64,000 bases of DNA, from the NCBI GenBank assembly GCA_020723965.1, contig DYHW01000003.1, positions 222,687 to 286,686 of the forward strand, given 5' to 3'. This stretch comes from Melioribacter sp. (GTDB lineage: Bacteria > Bacteroidota > Ignavibacteria > Ignavibacteriales > Melioribacteraceae). The position numbers were made by a program, and so were the translations under genes. Positions 31,744-42,859 of the stretch are shown piece by piece (positions within the stretch are counted from its first letter, which is position 1; each line of letters begins with the position of its first letter). The notes under the pieces were generated by a model. That model had not been told where the DNA came from. It did no database searches and saw only the letters and a program-made list of their open reading frames with translations.

Positions 31744-34308
31744 TTATGCCCAGCGGATCAATCCTAATTCAAATGAATTTATAAGCAAAGGATGTTTCGG
31801 AAGAATTCGAAGCGTAAAACCGAATTGCCCTGTCTCTTTACATTCAATTTCACCGCGATAAGTGTAAGGAGCAGATTTCGATTTTTTCGGAACGTGCGAC
31901 ATAGCTACGTAAGATTTTAATCTATCGGAACCATTATCAACTTTGCCAAAATAGATTTGAATATTAACATCATCAGGGGTAAGATCGCCTAATTCAACTT
32001 CGGCAACAACTGGATATTTAAAGCCAACTTTAAGATCCCCATTTTTTTCTTCTTCAGAAATGCTAATAAACTTCACTCTGTTCCAATTTTCGTAAAGTTT
32101 AGTTTTCCAATTTGAAAAAGCTTTCCCCTTTTCCCAATTATTCTTCATAAGACTAATTCTTTTTTCGTAAGAAGGGAAATAAAATTTTTGAGCATATTGC
32201 TCTACCATTCTAGTGGTATTAAAAACCGGCCCTAATTTCTTCATCGAATTTTTCATCATACTAATCCAATTGCGCGGAAGCTTGTCTTCACCTCTATTGT
32301 AAAATAGTGGCACAATTTCTTTTTCAATTATTTCATAAATTAAACGAGATTCAACTTCGTCTTGATAGTCAAGATCAGCATATTCTTCTCTGTTGCCAAT
32401 TCTCCAACCTATATCGGGGGAATAAGCTTCATCCCACCATCCGTCCATTACACTCAAGTTCAAACCGCCGTTGGCAATCATTTTCATTCCAGATGTTCCA
32501 CTTGCTTCTAAAGGACGCCTTGGAGTATTCAACCAAACATCGCACCCTTCAACCATATAACGCGCAACATTCATATCATAATTTTCGAGAAATACAATTT
32601 TCTTTCGCAGGTGTGGTTCTTTAGAAAAGGCAATAATTTCTTGAATAAGTTTTTTACCTTCTTCATCTTTTGGATGCGCTTTGCCGGCAAAAATAAGCTG
32701 AACAGGATAATCTGGATTGCACAAAATGCTTGTTAGCCGCTCTATATCTCTTAAAATAAGAGTGCCGCGTTTATAAGTAGCAAACCGACGTGCAAAACCT
32801 ATTGTCAATGCTTGAACATCTAGCACTTCTTTTGCAAATGCAAGTTCAGAAGTAGAACCGCCTCTCTCTTTTATTTGCTTTATCAATCTGTTGCGGGCAA
32901 ATGCAATCATCCGCTCTCTTCTTCTTTCATGTGTTCGCCAAAGTTCTTCATCGGGAATTTCATCCACCCCTTTCCAAGCTTCATGGTCTGCCGGATTCTG
33001 CAAGAATTTTTCTCCCAAATATCTGTAAAGAAGTTCGTGCATATCATTTGAAAGATGCGACCTAGTATGAATTCCATTCGTTACATAATCAATTGGTATC
33101 TCATCAAATGGAATATCTACAAAACCGGAAATCCACATTTTCTTTGAAACTTTTCCGTGTAATTTGCTAACGCCGTTAACAAAACCTGCCATGTTCATAG
33201 CAAGATGAGCCATATTGAATTCGGTTGGTGGTTTATCTTTTATAATTGTTCCCAAACTGTAGAATACTTTATCGCTTACTTGAAGTTCCTGCCTATAATA
33301 AGAGCCAAAATATTTTTCGACTAATTCATTTGAAAAAATATCTATTCCGGCTGCAACAGGCGTATGCGTTGTAAAAACATTCGAATAGAAATTGATATCT
33401 TTTGCTTCAGTAAAATTCAAGTTGTAATTCTTTATTAAAAATCTGATCCTCTCTAATGCAAGAAAAGCCGAGTGCCCTTCATTCATGTGGCAGACAACAG
33501 GTTTAATTCCCATTTCGTTAAGAGCTCTAATACCGCCAATTCCTAAAACTATTTCTTGCTGAATTCTAGTTTCAATATTTCCGCCGTAAAGCGAACGGGT
33601 TATTCTTTTGTCTTCATCAGAATTTTCTGAAACATTTGTATCCAAAAGAAAAAGCGGAAGACGTCCAACCTGTATTTTCCAAACCTGCACAATAACTGTT
33701 CTTCCGGGAAAGTCTAATGATATTTTAAATGGGGAATTATCTTTTCTAGTAACTAACGACATTGGTTGATTGTAAAAATCTGTAAGCTCGTATCGTTCCT
33801 GCTGCCAGCCATCATTAGTAAGATACTGTTGGAAATATCCCTCTTTGTAACAAAGACCAACCCCAACGAGAGGTAATCCTAAATCGCTAGAGGATTTTAA
33901 ATGGTCGCCGGCAAGAACGCCAAGCCCACCCGAATAAACTTGCAAACATTCGGTCAATCCAAATTCGGCAGAGAAATAAGCTATAAATTTATCGCCGTCA
34001 TATTTATAATTTTTTTGATACCAGGTTTTTTCTTCAACGTAAACATTCAACTGAACAAAGACACGGTGCATATGAGAAATAAAGCTATCATCAGCAGCAA
34101 CTTCATCCAATCTTTCTTGGCTAATCTTGCCTAACATTAGAACAGGATTGTGATGAGATTCTTCCCAAAGTTTTCTATCGAGCCGTCTGAACAATTCAAT
34201 TGCATCATGATTCCAAGTCCAAAATAAATTATAAACTATTTCGCGCATCGGTTCTAATTTTTCTGGCAACGACGGCACTACATTAAACCTTCCAATAAAA
34301 TTAACCAT
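31744..34308 (-). CDS. glgP: Alpha-glucan (glycogen) phosphorylase, GT35
   Basis: 854 residues. Releases glucose 1-phosphate from glycogen or maltodextrin. It belongs to the TIGR02094 type with an N-terminal DUF3417 region (MREIVYNLFWTWNHDAIELFRRL, about 21-43). Catalytic features include FSAEFGLTECLQVYSGGLGVLAGDHLKSSSDLGLP (split) and the pyridoxal-phosphate Lys in ASGTSGMKMIANGGLNLSVMDGWWDEAY (near residue 600). The C-terminal ~110 residues form a beta-rich extension. It heads the group with the 309-residue protein and the transporter. A 200-base divergent promoter region separates it from plsY. Confidence 0.94.
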   Translation of the reverse strand: MVNFIGRFNVVPSLPEKLEPMREIVYNLFWTWNHDAIELFRRLDRKLWEESHHNPVLMLGKISQERLDEVAADDSFISHMHRVFVQLNVYVEEKTWYQKNYKYDGDKFIAYFSAEFGLTECLQVYSGGLGVLAGDHLKSSSDLGLPLVGVGLCYKEGYFQQYLTNDGWQQERYELTDFYNQPMSLVTRKDNSPFKISLDFPGRTVIVQVWKIQVGRLPLFLLDTNVSENSDEDKRITRSLYGGNIETRIQQEIVLGIGGIRALNEMGIKPVVCHMNEGHSAFLALERIRFLIKNYNLNFTEAKDINFYSNVFTTHTPVAAGIDIFSNELVEKYFGSYYRQELQVSDKVFYSLGTIIKDKPPTEFNMAHLAMNMAGFVNGVSKLHGKVSKKMWISGFVDIPFDEIPIDYVTNGIHTRSHLSNDMHELLYRYLGEKFLQNPADHEAWKGVDEIPDEELWRTHERRRERMIAFARNRLIKQIKERGGSTSELAFAKEVLDVQALTIGFARRFATYKRGTLILRDIERLTSILCNPDYPVQLIFAGKAHPKDEEGKKLIQEIIAFSKEPHLRKKIVFLENYDMNVARYMVEGCDVWLNTPRRPLEASGTSGMKMIANGGLNLSVMDGWWDEAYSPDIGWRIGNREEYADLDYQDEVESRLIYEIIEKEIVPLFYNRGEDKLPRNWISMMKNSMKKLGPVFNTTRMVEQYAQKFYFPSYEKRISLMKNNWEKGKAFSNWKTKLYENWNRVKFISISEEEKNGDLKVGFKYPVVAEVELGDLTPDDVNIQIYFGKVDNGSDRLKSYVAMSHVPKKSKSAPYTYRGEIECKETGQFGFTLRILPKHPLLINSFELGLIRWA

Positions 34309-34511
34309 AACTTCTCCTATTATGAATAGTATATCTCTTGTTACAAAGTTAGTATTTTTTTTTATTTAGTAAAGATATCACTTATTATTTTTATGACATT
34401 TGGAACTATTTTACTCTGCAGAAACTAAAAAACATGAATTATTATAAGAATTTGTAGTTCATCAGCCATTATTATTTTATTAAATTTGTTTGAGCAATTA
34501 ACGGCTAACGA

Positions 34512-35138
34512 ATGAATCATATAATAAGTTTTATTATTGGATATTTATTGGGTTCTGTGCCAACAGCATATATTCTTTTAAAAAAAAGTAAAGGTATAGA
34601 TATAACAGAAGCCGGCTCTGGCAGTGTTGGCGCGCATAATTCCTATCTTGTTTCAAGATCAAAACTGATCGGATCTGCCGTTTTTCTAATAGACCTGTCA
34701 AAAGGATTCTTAAGCGCATACCTGGCAGTTCAATTGTTCGGAGCTGATTTTATTTATCCTATGCTGAGTCTTATTGGCGGAGTGTTAGCTCATTGTTATT
34801 CACCTTGGATTAAATTTAAAGGCGGAAGAGGTTTAGCAACTGCTGGAGGCGGCGCAATATATATTTCGTTGCCTCTTCTCTTATTATGGATGCTGCTTTG
34901 GCTTATAAGTTATGCTTTTAGAAGAAATATTCACTTCTCAAATTTTTCTGCCTCAATTCTAAGCGGTGCCCTTGCTGTTTCTTCAGCAGAAATTCTAAAT
35001 AAATATTCCGCAATTACCGCATCAACAAATTTTGAATTTAGTTTGTTAGTTAATCTGTTGTTTATCATTATACTTTCAAAACATATTGCCCCAATCAAAG
35101 AATACATAACAAGTTTGAATAAAAAGAAGGGATACTAA
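34512..35138 (+). CDS. plsY: Glycerol-3-phosphate acyltransferase PlsY-like
   Basis: 208-residue membrane protein with about five hydrophobic segments. PlsY uses acyl-phosphate to make lysophosphatidic acid. Three PlsY motifs can be seen in altered form: GYLLGSVPTAYIL, GSGSVGAHNSY (usual GSGNxGATN) and AHCYSPWIKFKGGRGLAT (usual GHxxPvFLKFKGGKGVAT). The substitutions make it a divergent member, so the substrate could differ. The HtrA gene begins one base after its stop. Confidence 0.75.
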   Translation: MNHIISFIIGYLLGSVPTAYILLKKSKGIDITEAGSGSVGAHNSYLVSRSKLIGSAVFLIDLSKGFLSAYLAVQLFGADFIYPMLSLIGGVLAHCYSPWIKFKGGRGLATAGGGAIYISLPLLLLWMLLWLISYAFRRNIHFSNFSASILSGALAVSSAEILNKYSAITASTNFEFSLLVNLLFIIILSKHIAPIKEYITSLNKKKGY

Positions 35139-35139
35139 A

Positions 35140-36315
35140 ATGAACCGATTGAAAACGATTATTTTTTCTTCCCTCATTACGCTTCTTTTTGCTTCTATTA
35201 TTTTTGCATTTGTTATTAGCGATACTCATTCCAATCAAACAGATGTAAGCTCTGTAACAAGCACAAATAGACCGGATACAAACGAGCAGCAAAAAAAAAA
35301 TGACGATATCACTATTACCCGCCGTAACATAATCACTCAAACCGTTGCAGAAATAAGTCCCGCAGTTGTTGGAATCAACGTAACAGAAATTCGTCAATAC
35401 AGAGATATATTCAGTATGGATCCGTTTTGGCGCTATTGGTTTGGCGACCGTGTTTATAACCAACAGATAAAAAGTTTGGGCTCTGGCGCAATTATTTCAT
35501 CGGATGGATATATATTGACCAACGATCATGTTGCTGGCAATGCAGTTGAAGCTATAGTAACACTTACAGATGGAAGTCAATACAAAGCCAAAATTGTTGG
35601 AACCGATCCGGTTTCCGATATCTGTTTGCTTAAGATCAATGCAAAAAATCTTCCTTACATTAAATTAGGAAGTTCTGGTAATATTATGATTGGCGAATGG
35701 GTGATTGCTCTAGGTAACCCTTTTGGTCTTTTCGATATAAATGATAAACCAACCGTTACAGTTGGCGTCATAAGCGCAACTGGAATGAATCTTGGCGTTG
35801 CTAACAACCGTTATTATGTTAACATGATTCAAACCGACGCTGCAATCAACAGCGGAAACAGCGGCGGTCCTCTTATCAACGCAGTTGGTGAATTGATCGG
35901 AATGAATACATTGATTTTCACTCCTCAAGGTTCTGCAGGAAATGTTGGCGTTGGTTTTGCAATACCAGTTAACAAACTAAAGAAAGTAATTAACGAGTTG
36001 AAGGAAAAAGGAAAAGTTGACCGCGATTTTTGGACCGGATTAAATATTTTAACCGTTGATGAGCAGATGGCTAAGACATACAATTTAAAATCATCACGCG
36101 GCGTAATTATAACACAGGTCGCAAAGAACTCGCCCGCACAAAAAGCAGGGCTGCAGGTTGAAGATATTATTCTTGCAATAAATGATTTCAGAATAAATAA
36201 TGAAAATACAATGATCGGCATTCTTCAAGAATTCAGAACCGGTGAAACTATAGAACTAAAAATCTTGCGCAACGAAGATTATATTACAAAAAAAATACTG
36301 TTGGAGAAGCGGTAA
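35140..36315 (+). CDS. HtrA/DegP-family trypsin-like serine protease with one PDZ domain
   Basis: 391 residues. One N-terminal membrane segment (about 7-27) anchors it, then the protease domain carries the full catalytic triad: His130 (LTNDHVAG), Asp160 (DPVSDICLLK) and Ser241 (NSGNSGGPL). A single PDZ domain occupies about 290-385 (SSRGVIITQVAKNSPAQKAGLQVEDIILAIN, split). This DegS/DegQ-like layout indicates periplasmic protein quality control. It sits between plsY (1-base gap) and purB (shared TAATG). Confidence 0.92.
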   Translation: MNRLKTIIFSSLITLLFASIIFAFVISDTHSNQTDVSSVTSTNRPDTNEQQKKNDDITITRRNIITQTVAEISPAVVGINVTEIRQYRDIFSMDPFWRYWFGDRVYNQQIKSLGSGAIISSDGYILTNDHVAGNAVEAIVTLTDGSQYKAKIVGTDPVSDICLLKINAKNLPYIKLGSSGNIMIGEWVIALGNPFGLFDINDKPTVTVGVISATGMNLGVANNRYYVNMIQTDAAINSGNSGGPLINAVGELIGMNTLIFTPQGSAGNVGVGFAIPVNKLKKVINELKEKGKVDRDFWTGLNILTVDEQMAKTYNLKSSRGVIITQVAKNSPAQKAGLQVEDIILAINDFRINNENTMIGILQEFRTGETIELKILRNEDYITKKILLEKR

Positions 36316-37616
36316 TGATAGAACGCTACACACGCCCCGAAATGGGAAAAATTTGGAATGATCTCTTCAAATATGAAACTTGGCTGAAGATAGAAATACT
36401 TGCATGCGAGGCACGCGCTAACTTTGGCGAAATTTCAAATGAAGATTTTCAAGTGATCAAAACAAAGGCAAATTTTGATTTAAAACGCATTCTTGAAATT
36501 GAAGAAACAACTAAACATGATGTGATAGCTTTCTTAACAAATGTTGCCGAATATGTTGGACCCGCCTCTCGGCATATTCATTACGGAATGACTTCATCGG
36601 ACGTTCTTGATACAGCGCTTGCATATCAGATGAAATCTGCTGGTGAATTACTTCTAAAAAATTTGAACGAACTGAAAAGTGTTTTAAAAAAAAGAGCCGT
36701 CGAACATAAAAAAACTATTTGCGTTGGAAGAAGTCATGGCGTTCATGCAGAACCATATTCGATGGGTTTGAAATTTGCTTTATGGTTTGAAGAAATTAAA
36801 CGAAATATTTCACGACTTGAACATGCAATTTATTCTATCAGTGTAGGAAAAATTTCCGGCGCCGTTGGAACTTTCGAACATCTTTCGCCAAAGGTAGAAG
36901 AATATGTCTGTTTAAAACTCGGTTTAAAACCAGAACCAGTTTCCACCCAAGTAGTCCAGAGAGACCGTCATGCAGAATTTCTATCAACGATTGCAATTAT
37001 TGGTTCATCATTAGAAAAAATTGCCGTTGAAATCCGTCATCTTCAACGCACAGAGGTTTTAGAAGCGGAAGAATTTTTCTCTGAAGGACAAAAAGGTTCT
37101 TCTGCTATGCCCCATAAGCGCAATCCGATTGTGAGCGAACGAATAACCGGAATCTCTCGCCTTCTAAGAAGCAATTCAATAGCTGCTTTGGAGAATATAG
37201 CTCTTTGGCACGAAAGAGATATTTCCCATTCATCAGTTGAAAGAGTTATAATTCCGGATAGTTGCATAGCTCTTGATTACGCTCTTGGACTTACAAAAAA
37301 TTTAATAGAAAATTTGATCATCTATCCAGAAAATATGCTAAATAATTTAAACCTCACACGCGGTTTGATTTTTTCGCAAACTGTTCTGCTAAAACTTATC
37401 GAAAAAGGAATGACACGAGAAGATGCCTACAGAATTGTACAAGATTCTGCTAAAAACGTATGGCAGGACCATTCTAAAAATTTGAAAATGGAAATTTCAG
37501 GTTCAGAAATTGCAATGAAATACCTTTCAATTGATGAACTTGAGAAAATTTTTGATCCGAACCAGATGTTAAAAAATATCGATTATATTTTTGCTCGTTC
37601 TGTTGACAGCAAATAA
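36315..37616 (+). CDS. purB: Adenylosuccinate lyase
   Basis: 433 residues. Catalyses two steps of purine synthesis (SAICAR to AICAR and adenylosuccinate to AMP). Fumarase/aspartase superfamily motifs: ATTKHDVIAF-type region EETTKHDVIAFLTNV, YGMTSSDVLDTALA, GRSHGVHAEP (catalytic His), and the flexible signature loop GQKGSSAMPHKRNPIVSERI with the catalytic Ser. Length is typical. Its ATG shares a base with the HtrA stop codon. Confidence 0.96.
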   Translation: MIERYTRPEMGKIWNDLFKYETWLKIEILACEARANFGEISNEDFQVIKTKANFDLKRILEIEETTKHDVIAFLTNVAEYVGPASRHIHYGMTSSDVLDTALAYQMKSAGELLLKNLNELKSVLKKRAVEHKKTICVGRSHGVHAEPYSMGLKFALWFEEIKRNISRLEHAIYSISVGKISGAVGTFEHLSPKVEEYVCLKLGLKPEPVSTQVVQRDRHAEFLSTIAIIGSSLEKIAVEIRHLQRTEVLEAEEFFSEGQKGSSAMPHKRNPIVSERITGISRLLRSNSIAALENIALWHERDISHSSVERVIIPDSCIALDYALGLTKNLIENLIIYPENMLNNLNLTRGLIFSQTVLLKLIEKGMTREDAYRIVQDSAKNVWQDHSKNLKMEISGSEIAMKYLSIDELEKIFDPNQMLKNIDYIFARSVDSK

Positions 37617-37672
37617 CCTCTAAAGATTTTTTTAAATACTCCATAAACAGAACAATTTCGCAATTTTTCCAC

Positions 37673-37701
37673 TTGACAATTTTATTCTCCTCTAATATAT
37701 T
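37673..37701 (+). promoter_or_regulatory. Promoter of the groES-groEL operon
   Basis: TTGACA (37673-37678), 17 bases, TATATT (37696-37701). The -10 overlaps the start of the CIRCE operator, consistent with repression by blocking polymerase. Confidence 0.75.
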
Positions 37702-37726
37702 AGCACTCGTCTTTAAAGAGTGCTAA
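37700..37726 (+). promoter_or_regulatory. CIRCE operator (HrcA binding site)
   Basis: TTAGCACTC (37700-37708), a 9-base spacer, GAGTGCTAA (37718-37726): a perfect match to the CIRCE inverted repeat bound by the heat-shock repressor HrcA. It lies 29 bases before the groES start. hrcA itself is not in the window. Confidence 0.95.
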
Positions 37727-37755
37727 TCAAAAAATTTATTAAAAGGAGTTAAACT

Positions 37756-38052
37756 ATGGCAGAATTCAAAATTAAACCTCTGGCTGACAGAGTAATTGTA
37801 AAGCCCAAAGAAGCAGAAGAAAAAACAAAAAGCGGAATAATTCTACCCGATATTGCAAAAGAAAAACCGATTGAAGGCACTATCGTTGCTGTTGGAGGAG
37901 GAAAAGTAACTGATGATGGAAAAGTTATTCCTTTGACAGTAAAAGTTGGAGACACGGTTTTATACGGGAAATATTCCGGAACAGAAGTAAAAATAGACGA
38001 GGAAGAATATTTGATTATGCGCGAGAGCGACATTTTCGGAATTGTACAATAA
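37756..38052 (+). CDS. groES: Co-chaperonin GroES
   Basis: 98 residues, normal length. The N-terminal [25 protein letters not shown] holds the mobile loop that binds GroEL, and [29 protein letters not shown] is the conserved C-terminal block. GGAG precedes the ATG. It is first in the CIRCE-controlled operon with groEL 27 bases downstream. Confidence 0.98.
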   Translation: MAEFKIKPLADRVIVKPKEAEEKTKSGIILPDIAKEKPIEGTIVAVGGGKVTDDGKVIPLTVKVGDTVLYGKYSGTEVKIDEEEYLIMRESDIFGIVQ

Positions 38053-38076
38053 AGTTTGAACATAAAAAGGAGATAA

Positions 38077-39711
<1,635 letters not shown>

Positions 39712-39744
39712 AATAGAATGTAGAACGCAGAAGTTAGAATGTAG

Positions 39745-39775
39745 AAAAAACCCCGGCATTGCCGGGGTTTTTTCT
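39745..39775 (+). terminator. Terminator of groES-groEL
   Basis: CCCCGGC (39751-39757) and GCCGGGG (39761-39767) with a 3-base loop, extended by flanking A6/T6 pairing, followed by a T run. It can also act on the opposite strand. Confidence 0.9.
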
Positions 39776-39833
39776 TATTCTTTTAATACACTTCTCTATA
39801 CCTACAAAGAAAAGCATGAAGTAGATGCTCAAA

Positions 39834-40775
39834 CTATTTTAATGTTTGTTTGAAATATTCAAGCGTAATTTTCAGTCCTTCTTCTCTATTAACTTTGGGT
39901 TCCCAATTTAAAATATTTCTTGCGCGAGTAATGTCGGGTTGGCGTACTCTTGGATCATCTAATGGCAATTCTTTAAAAACTATTTTACTCTTCGAATCAG
40001 TCAATCTGATAATCTCTTTTGCGAAATCAACAATAGAAATTTCTTCAGAATTGCCAAGATTGACCGGTTGATGCTCATTAGAAATAAGCAGACGAAAAAT
40101 TCCTTCAACAAGATCATCAACATAACAAAAACTTCTTGTTTGAGAGCCATTTCCAAAAACAGTTAAATCTTCCCCTTTCATAGCCTGCCAGATAAAGGCA
40201 GGAAGCGCTCTTCCATCATCAAGACGCATACGCGGTCCGTAAGTATTAAATATTCTAGCAATGCGGGTATTGAGAGCGTGATAGCGGTGATAAGCCATTG
40301 TCATTGCCTCGGCAAAACGTTTTGCTTCATCATAAACACCGCGTGGTCCAACGGGGTTTACATTTCCCCAATAATCTTCACTCTGCGGATGAACGAGCGG
40401 ATCGCCATAAACCTCAGAAGTAGAAGCAAGCAAAAATATCGATTTTTTTTCTTTAGCAAGTCCTAACGCCTTATGAGTGCCTAATGAACCAACTTTTAAA
40501 GTTTGGATTGGAAATCTTAAATAATCGATGGGGCTTGCGGGAGATGCAAAATGCAAAATGTAATTTACATCCGATGGAACGTGAATGTAATTTGTTACAT
40601 CGAACATAATGAATTGGAAATTTTCGTTTTGAAAAAGATGCTCGATATTTGAAATTCGTCCAGTTAGAAGGTTATCTAAACAGATAACTTTCATCCCTTC
40701 GTTAATCAACCTATCGCACAAATGAGAGCCTAGAAAACCTGCTCCCCCTGTAACAACTGCAACTTTCTTTCCCAT
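39834..40775 (-). CDS. UDP-glucuronate decarboxylase (UDP-xylose synthase)-like SDR enzyme
   Basis: 313 residues, extended SDR family. NAD-binding [14 protein letters not shown] (about 10-23), the UXS-specific [26 protein letters not shown], the catalytic YDEAKR (YxxxK) and [14 protein letters not shown] [14 protein letters not shown]. These features favour UDP-glucuronic acid decarboxylase, which makes UDP-xylose for envelope polysaccharide, over dTDP-glucose 4,6-dehydratase. It stands alone between the groEL terminator and ftsX. Confidence 0.85.
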   Translation of the reverse strand: MGKKVAVVTGGAGFLGSHLCDRLINEGMKVICLDNLLTGRISNIEHLFQNENFQFIMFDVTNYIHVPSDVNYILHFASPASPIDYLRFPIQTLKVGSLGTHKALGLAKEKKSIFLLASTSEVYGDPLVHPQSEDYWGNVNPVGPRGVYDEAKRFAEAMTMAYHRYHALNTRIARIFNTYGPRMRLDDGRALPAFIWQAMKGEDLTVFGNGSQTRSFCYVDDLVEGIFRLLISNEHQPVNLGNSEEISIVDFAKEIIRLTDSKSKIVFKELPLDDPRVRQPDITRARNILNWEPKVNREEGLKITLEYFKQTLK

Positions 40776-40907
40776 TTATTTTATCCCTTATTTGAGTGTT
40801 TTCCTGCCCCATTTGTTCATTCGAAAGAAAAGAACTTTCAACACAACAGATAAACGCAATAAAAAGTAAATCTATAGTATCAACAAAAAACGAATAACAA
40901 AAATTTT

Positions 40908-41780
40908 TCATCTTTTAGGATCAGATTTTATTGAGATCTGGCGTGAAGACAAATAGCTTCCTAAAAAACCTAACGAGATACCGATAATAAAAATCAAAAG
41001 ATTAAAGATTACAATGTGGCGTAACAATTTGATCTGAGCATAAACCTTTGTAAGCAAAAGCCATGATAAGTCATATATAACCGCACAAACAAATGATGAG
41101 ATTATTCCAATAATCAAACCGTTCAAAATGACTGGGATTCTCATCGTACTTTCTTTAGCGCCAACCAATTTCATGGTAGAATATAGGGTTTGCTGATTAT
41201 GAATGAGAATCTTATTGTTGCTATAGACTAAGTAAACAGCCAGCACAATCAATATTATTGAAAAAAAATAAATGAATAACTGGGCAGATTTTAGAAAACG
41301 GAGAAGTTTTATAACAATTAGGTAATCATATACAACTTCAATAACGCCAGAAATATCTTTTATCTTTTGCGATATGCGGTCAATATTAGATTCATTAACG
41401 AGGTTTGGAGTCAGCAGAACAACAAACGAATTCGGTAGAGGATTTTCATCGAGGACTTTTTCAAAGTCTTTGCCAGTTTCTTTTAAGAATATTTTTTTTG
41501 CTTCTTCTTTGCTCATAAAACGAACTGAGCGCACAGCAGAAATTTTTGTGATCTCAGTCCGTACGGAATCGATAGCAGATCTGCTTAATCCGTTTTCAAG
41601 ATAAATGTTAAACTCAATAGAAGATTTAATTCTTTCTTCAACTTCATTGGCGCCAAATATTATAATAATAGTTAAACTTGTTACAAAGATTGCAATTGAA
41701 GTTATTGTTATCATTCCTAAAGAATTTAAGGACGAGCGTCTGAATATTCTTACAGCTTCATTAAGATAAAATAGTATCAT
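40908..41780 (-). CDS. ftsX: Cell division protein FtsX
   Basis: 290 residues from the ATG at 41780. Topology of FtsX: one N-terminal membrane segment (about 20-45), a periplasmic domain (about 46-155, with SRSAIDSVRTEITKISAVRSVRFMSKEEAKKIF) and three C-terminal segments. With FtsE it controls peptidoglycan hydrolases at the septum. ftsE is not adjacent. A TTG at 41807 would extend it into the preceding gene and is not favoured; AGG lies before the ATG. Confidence 0.9.
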   Translation of the reverse strand: MILFYLNEAVRIFRRSSLNSLGMITITSIAIFVTSLTIIIIFGANEVEERIKSSIEFNIYLENGLSRSAIDSVRTEITKISAVRSVRFMSKEEAKKIFLKETGKDFEKVLDENPLPNSFVVLLTPNLVNESNIDRISQKIKDISGVIEVVYDYLIVIKLLRFLKSAQLFIYFFSIILIVLAVYLVYSNNKILIHNQQTLYSTMKLVGAKESTMRIPVILNGLIIGIISSFVCAVIYDLSWLLLTKVYAQIKLLRHIVIFNLLIFIIGISLGFLGSYLSSRQISIKSDPKR

Positions 41781-41787
41781 ATCATGC

Positions 41788-42276
41788 CTAAAAATTAGAT
41801 TCGTCAACCCAGTGAATTATTTTCCAACTATTCGAAATATCTTTGCCGAGCGTTAAATTTACTTTCCCGTCGATATAAATAATATCTGTTGGATTAAAAG
41901 TGACCGTCAAATTGAAACTTCGAATAATTCTTGTTGAATCCATGGTCATAGAAATAATATTATTCCAAATAAGATCGAGCCGCTGTGCATTATAGAATAA
42001 ACCGTGGGTTACTCTCATTTCTTCATCCCTTCCCCAAGAAACATCTACCCCAAGATCGTAATCGCGGTAACTAAAAGTAAAATTTTTATTCAGAAGCTGA
42101 CTATAAATCAAAGTGTCTTTAAAAGTATAAGCGTATTGTAAGTTTTGAAAGACCCCCTCAACATTCGATTGACTGCTAATCAATCCGTGGTCCATACCAA
42201 TGCTTTCATCAATCTTAGGTGCGAAAGGATTGCATCCAATTATTCCTATTAGAAAAAAGAAAAAATAGTTTTTAAT
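41788..42276 (-). CDS. Small lipoprotein of unknown function with apparent ATT start (paralogue of next gene)
   Basis: 162 residues when read from an ATT codon at 42276. The first internal ATG (42195) would remove the first 27 residues, which form a lipoprotein signal: basic KN, hydrophobic YFFFFLIGIIG, then Cys15. GGAGG lies 4 bases before the ATT, and the ATT overlaps the TAA stop of the upstream gene, as in a coupled start. The mature part has SQLLNKNFTFSYRDYD and ends with NSWKIIHWVDE, similar in layout to the upstream lipoprotein. The fold looks NTF2-like (inference). ftsX starts 7 bases after its stop. Confidence 0.72.
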   Translation of the reverse strand: MKNYFFFFLIGIIGCNPFAPKIDESIGMDHGLISSQSNVEGVFQNLQYAYTFKDTLIYSQLLNKNFTFSYRDYDLGVDVSWGRDEEMRVTHGLFYNAQRLDLIWNNIISMTMDSTRIIRSFNLTVTFNPTDIIYIDGKVNLTLGKDISNSWKIIHWVDESNF

Positions 42277-42859
42277 ACAACCTCCCTTTCAGATCGCTCC
42301 AACTTCTCACGTCGTTTTTGCGAATGTCATCCCATTGAACAATTACCCATTGCTGACGAGAGTCGCGGTAAATTTTAAATTGAGCTGAACCTTTATATTC
42401 GCCGTTTATGTTTTGATCTTTCGACGCTATAGAGATAGAATAATCGAGCTGATAAATTGCACTATCACCGTGAGGCGTATTTACCTGGTTATATAAAGTT
42501 AATATAATAGTCCGCCCCGGCAGCGATCTTGATTTCATGCTGATAAAATATTGTCGCTCTGCTTCTATTCCCCATGCAACTAATACCGGAAACTGAGAAG
42601 CAGACCCTGCTGAAGAGATAAAAAAGTATTTCTTATTTAAAAAAGATTGATCTACAAAACACGAAAGATAGTTTTCTAAAATTTTCTCTTCTATCGATAA
42701 TTTGAAATTTCTAAACAATATATCAGGGGTTGTAGCAGGAATAATACTTATCGAAGGAGAATCCGGAGGTTCCGGCGTTCTTGTTAAGAACAATTCGCAC
42801 GATTGGAATAGAAAAAAAGAAATGAATAACAGAAAATATTTTACTTTTCGAAAAATAAT
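42272..42859 (-). CDS. Small lipoprotein of unknown function, apparent ATT start
   Basis: 195 residues if read from ATT at 42859. Without this extension the protein would start at an internal TTG (42793) with no signal. The extension gives basic residues RKVK, a hydrophobic stretch YFLLFISFFLF and a lipobox FQSC with Cys21. GAGG lies 5 bases before the first ATT (a second ATT follows directly). The extension overlaps the end of the methyltransferase gene by 19 bases. The C-terminus QQWVIVQWDDI parallels the WKIIHWVDE end of the next gene. Function unknown. Confidence 0.7.
   Translation of the reverse strand: MIFRKVKYFLLFISFFLFQSCELFLTRTPEPPDSPSISIIPATTPDILFRNFKLSIEEKILENYLSCFVDQSFLNKKYFFISSAGSASQFPVLVAWGIEAERQYFISMKSRSLPGRTIILTLYNQVNTPHGDSAIYQLDYSISIASKDQNINGEYKGSAQFKIYRDSRQQWVIVQWDDIRKNDVRSWSDLKGRLY

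Noticed and set aside
41788..42195. Lipoprotein gene starting at the internal ATG
   Set aside because: Would drop a complete lipoprotein signal and the GGAGG-spaced upstream start; the longer ATT reading explains the sequence better.
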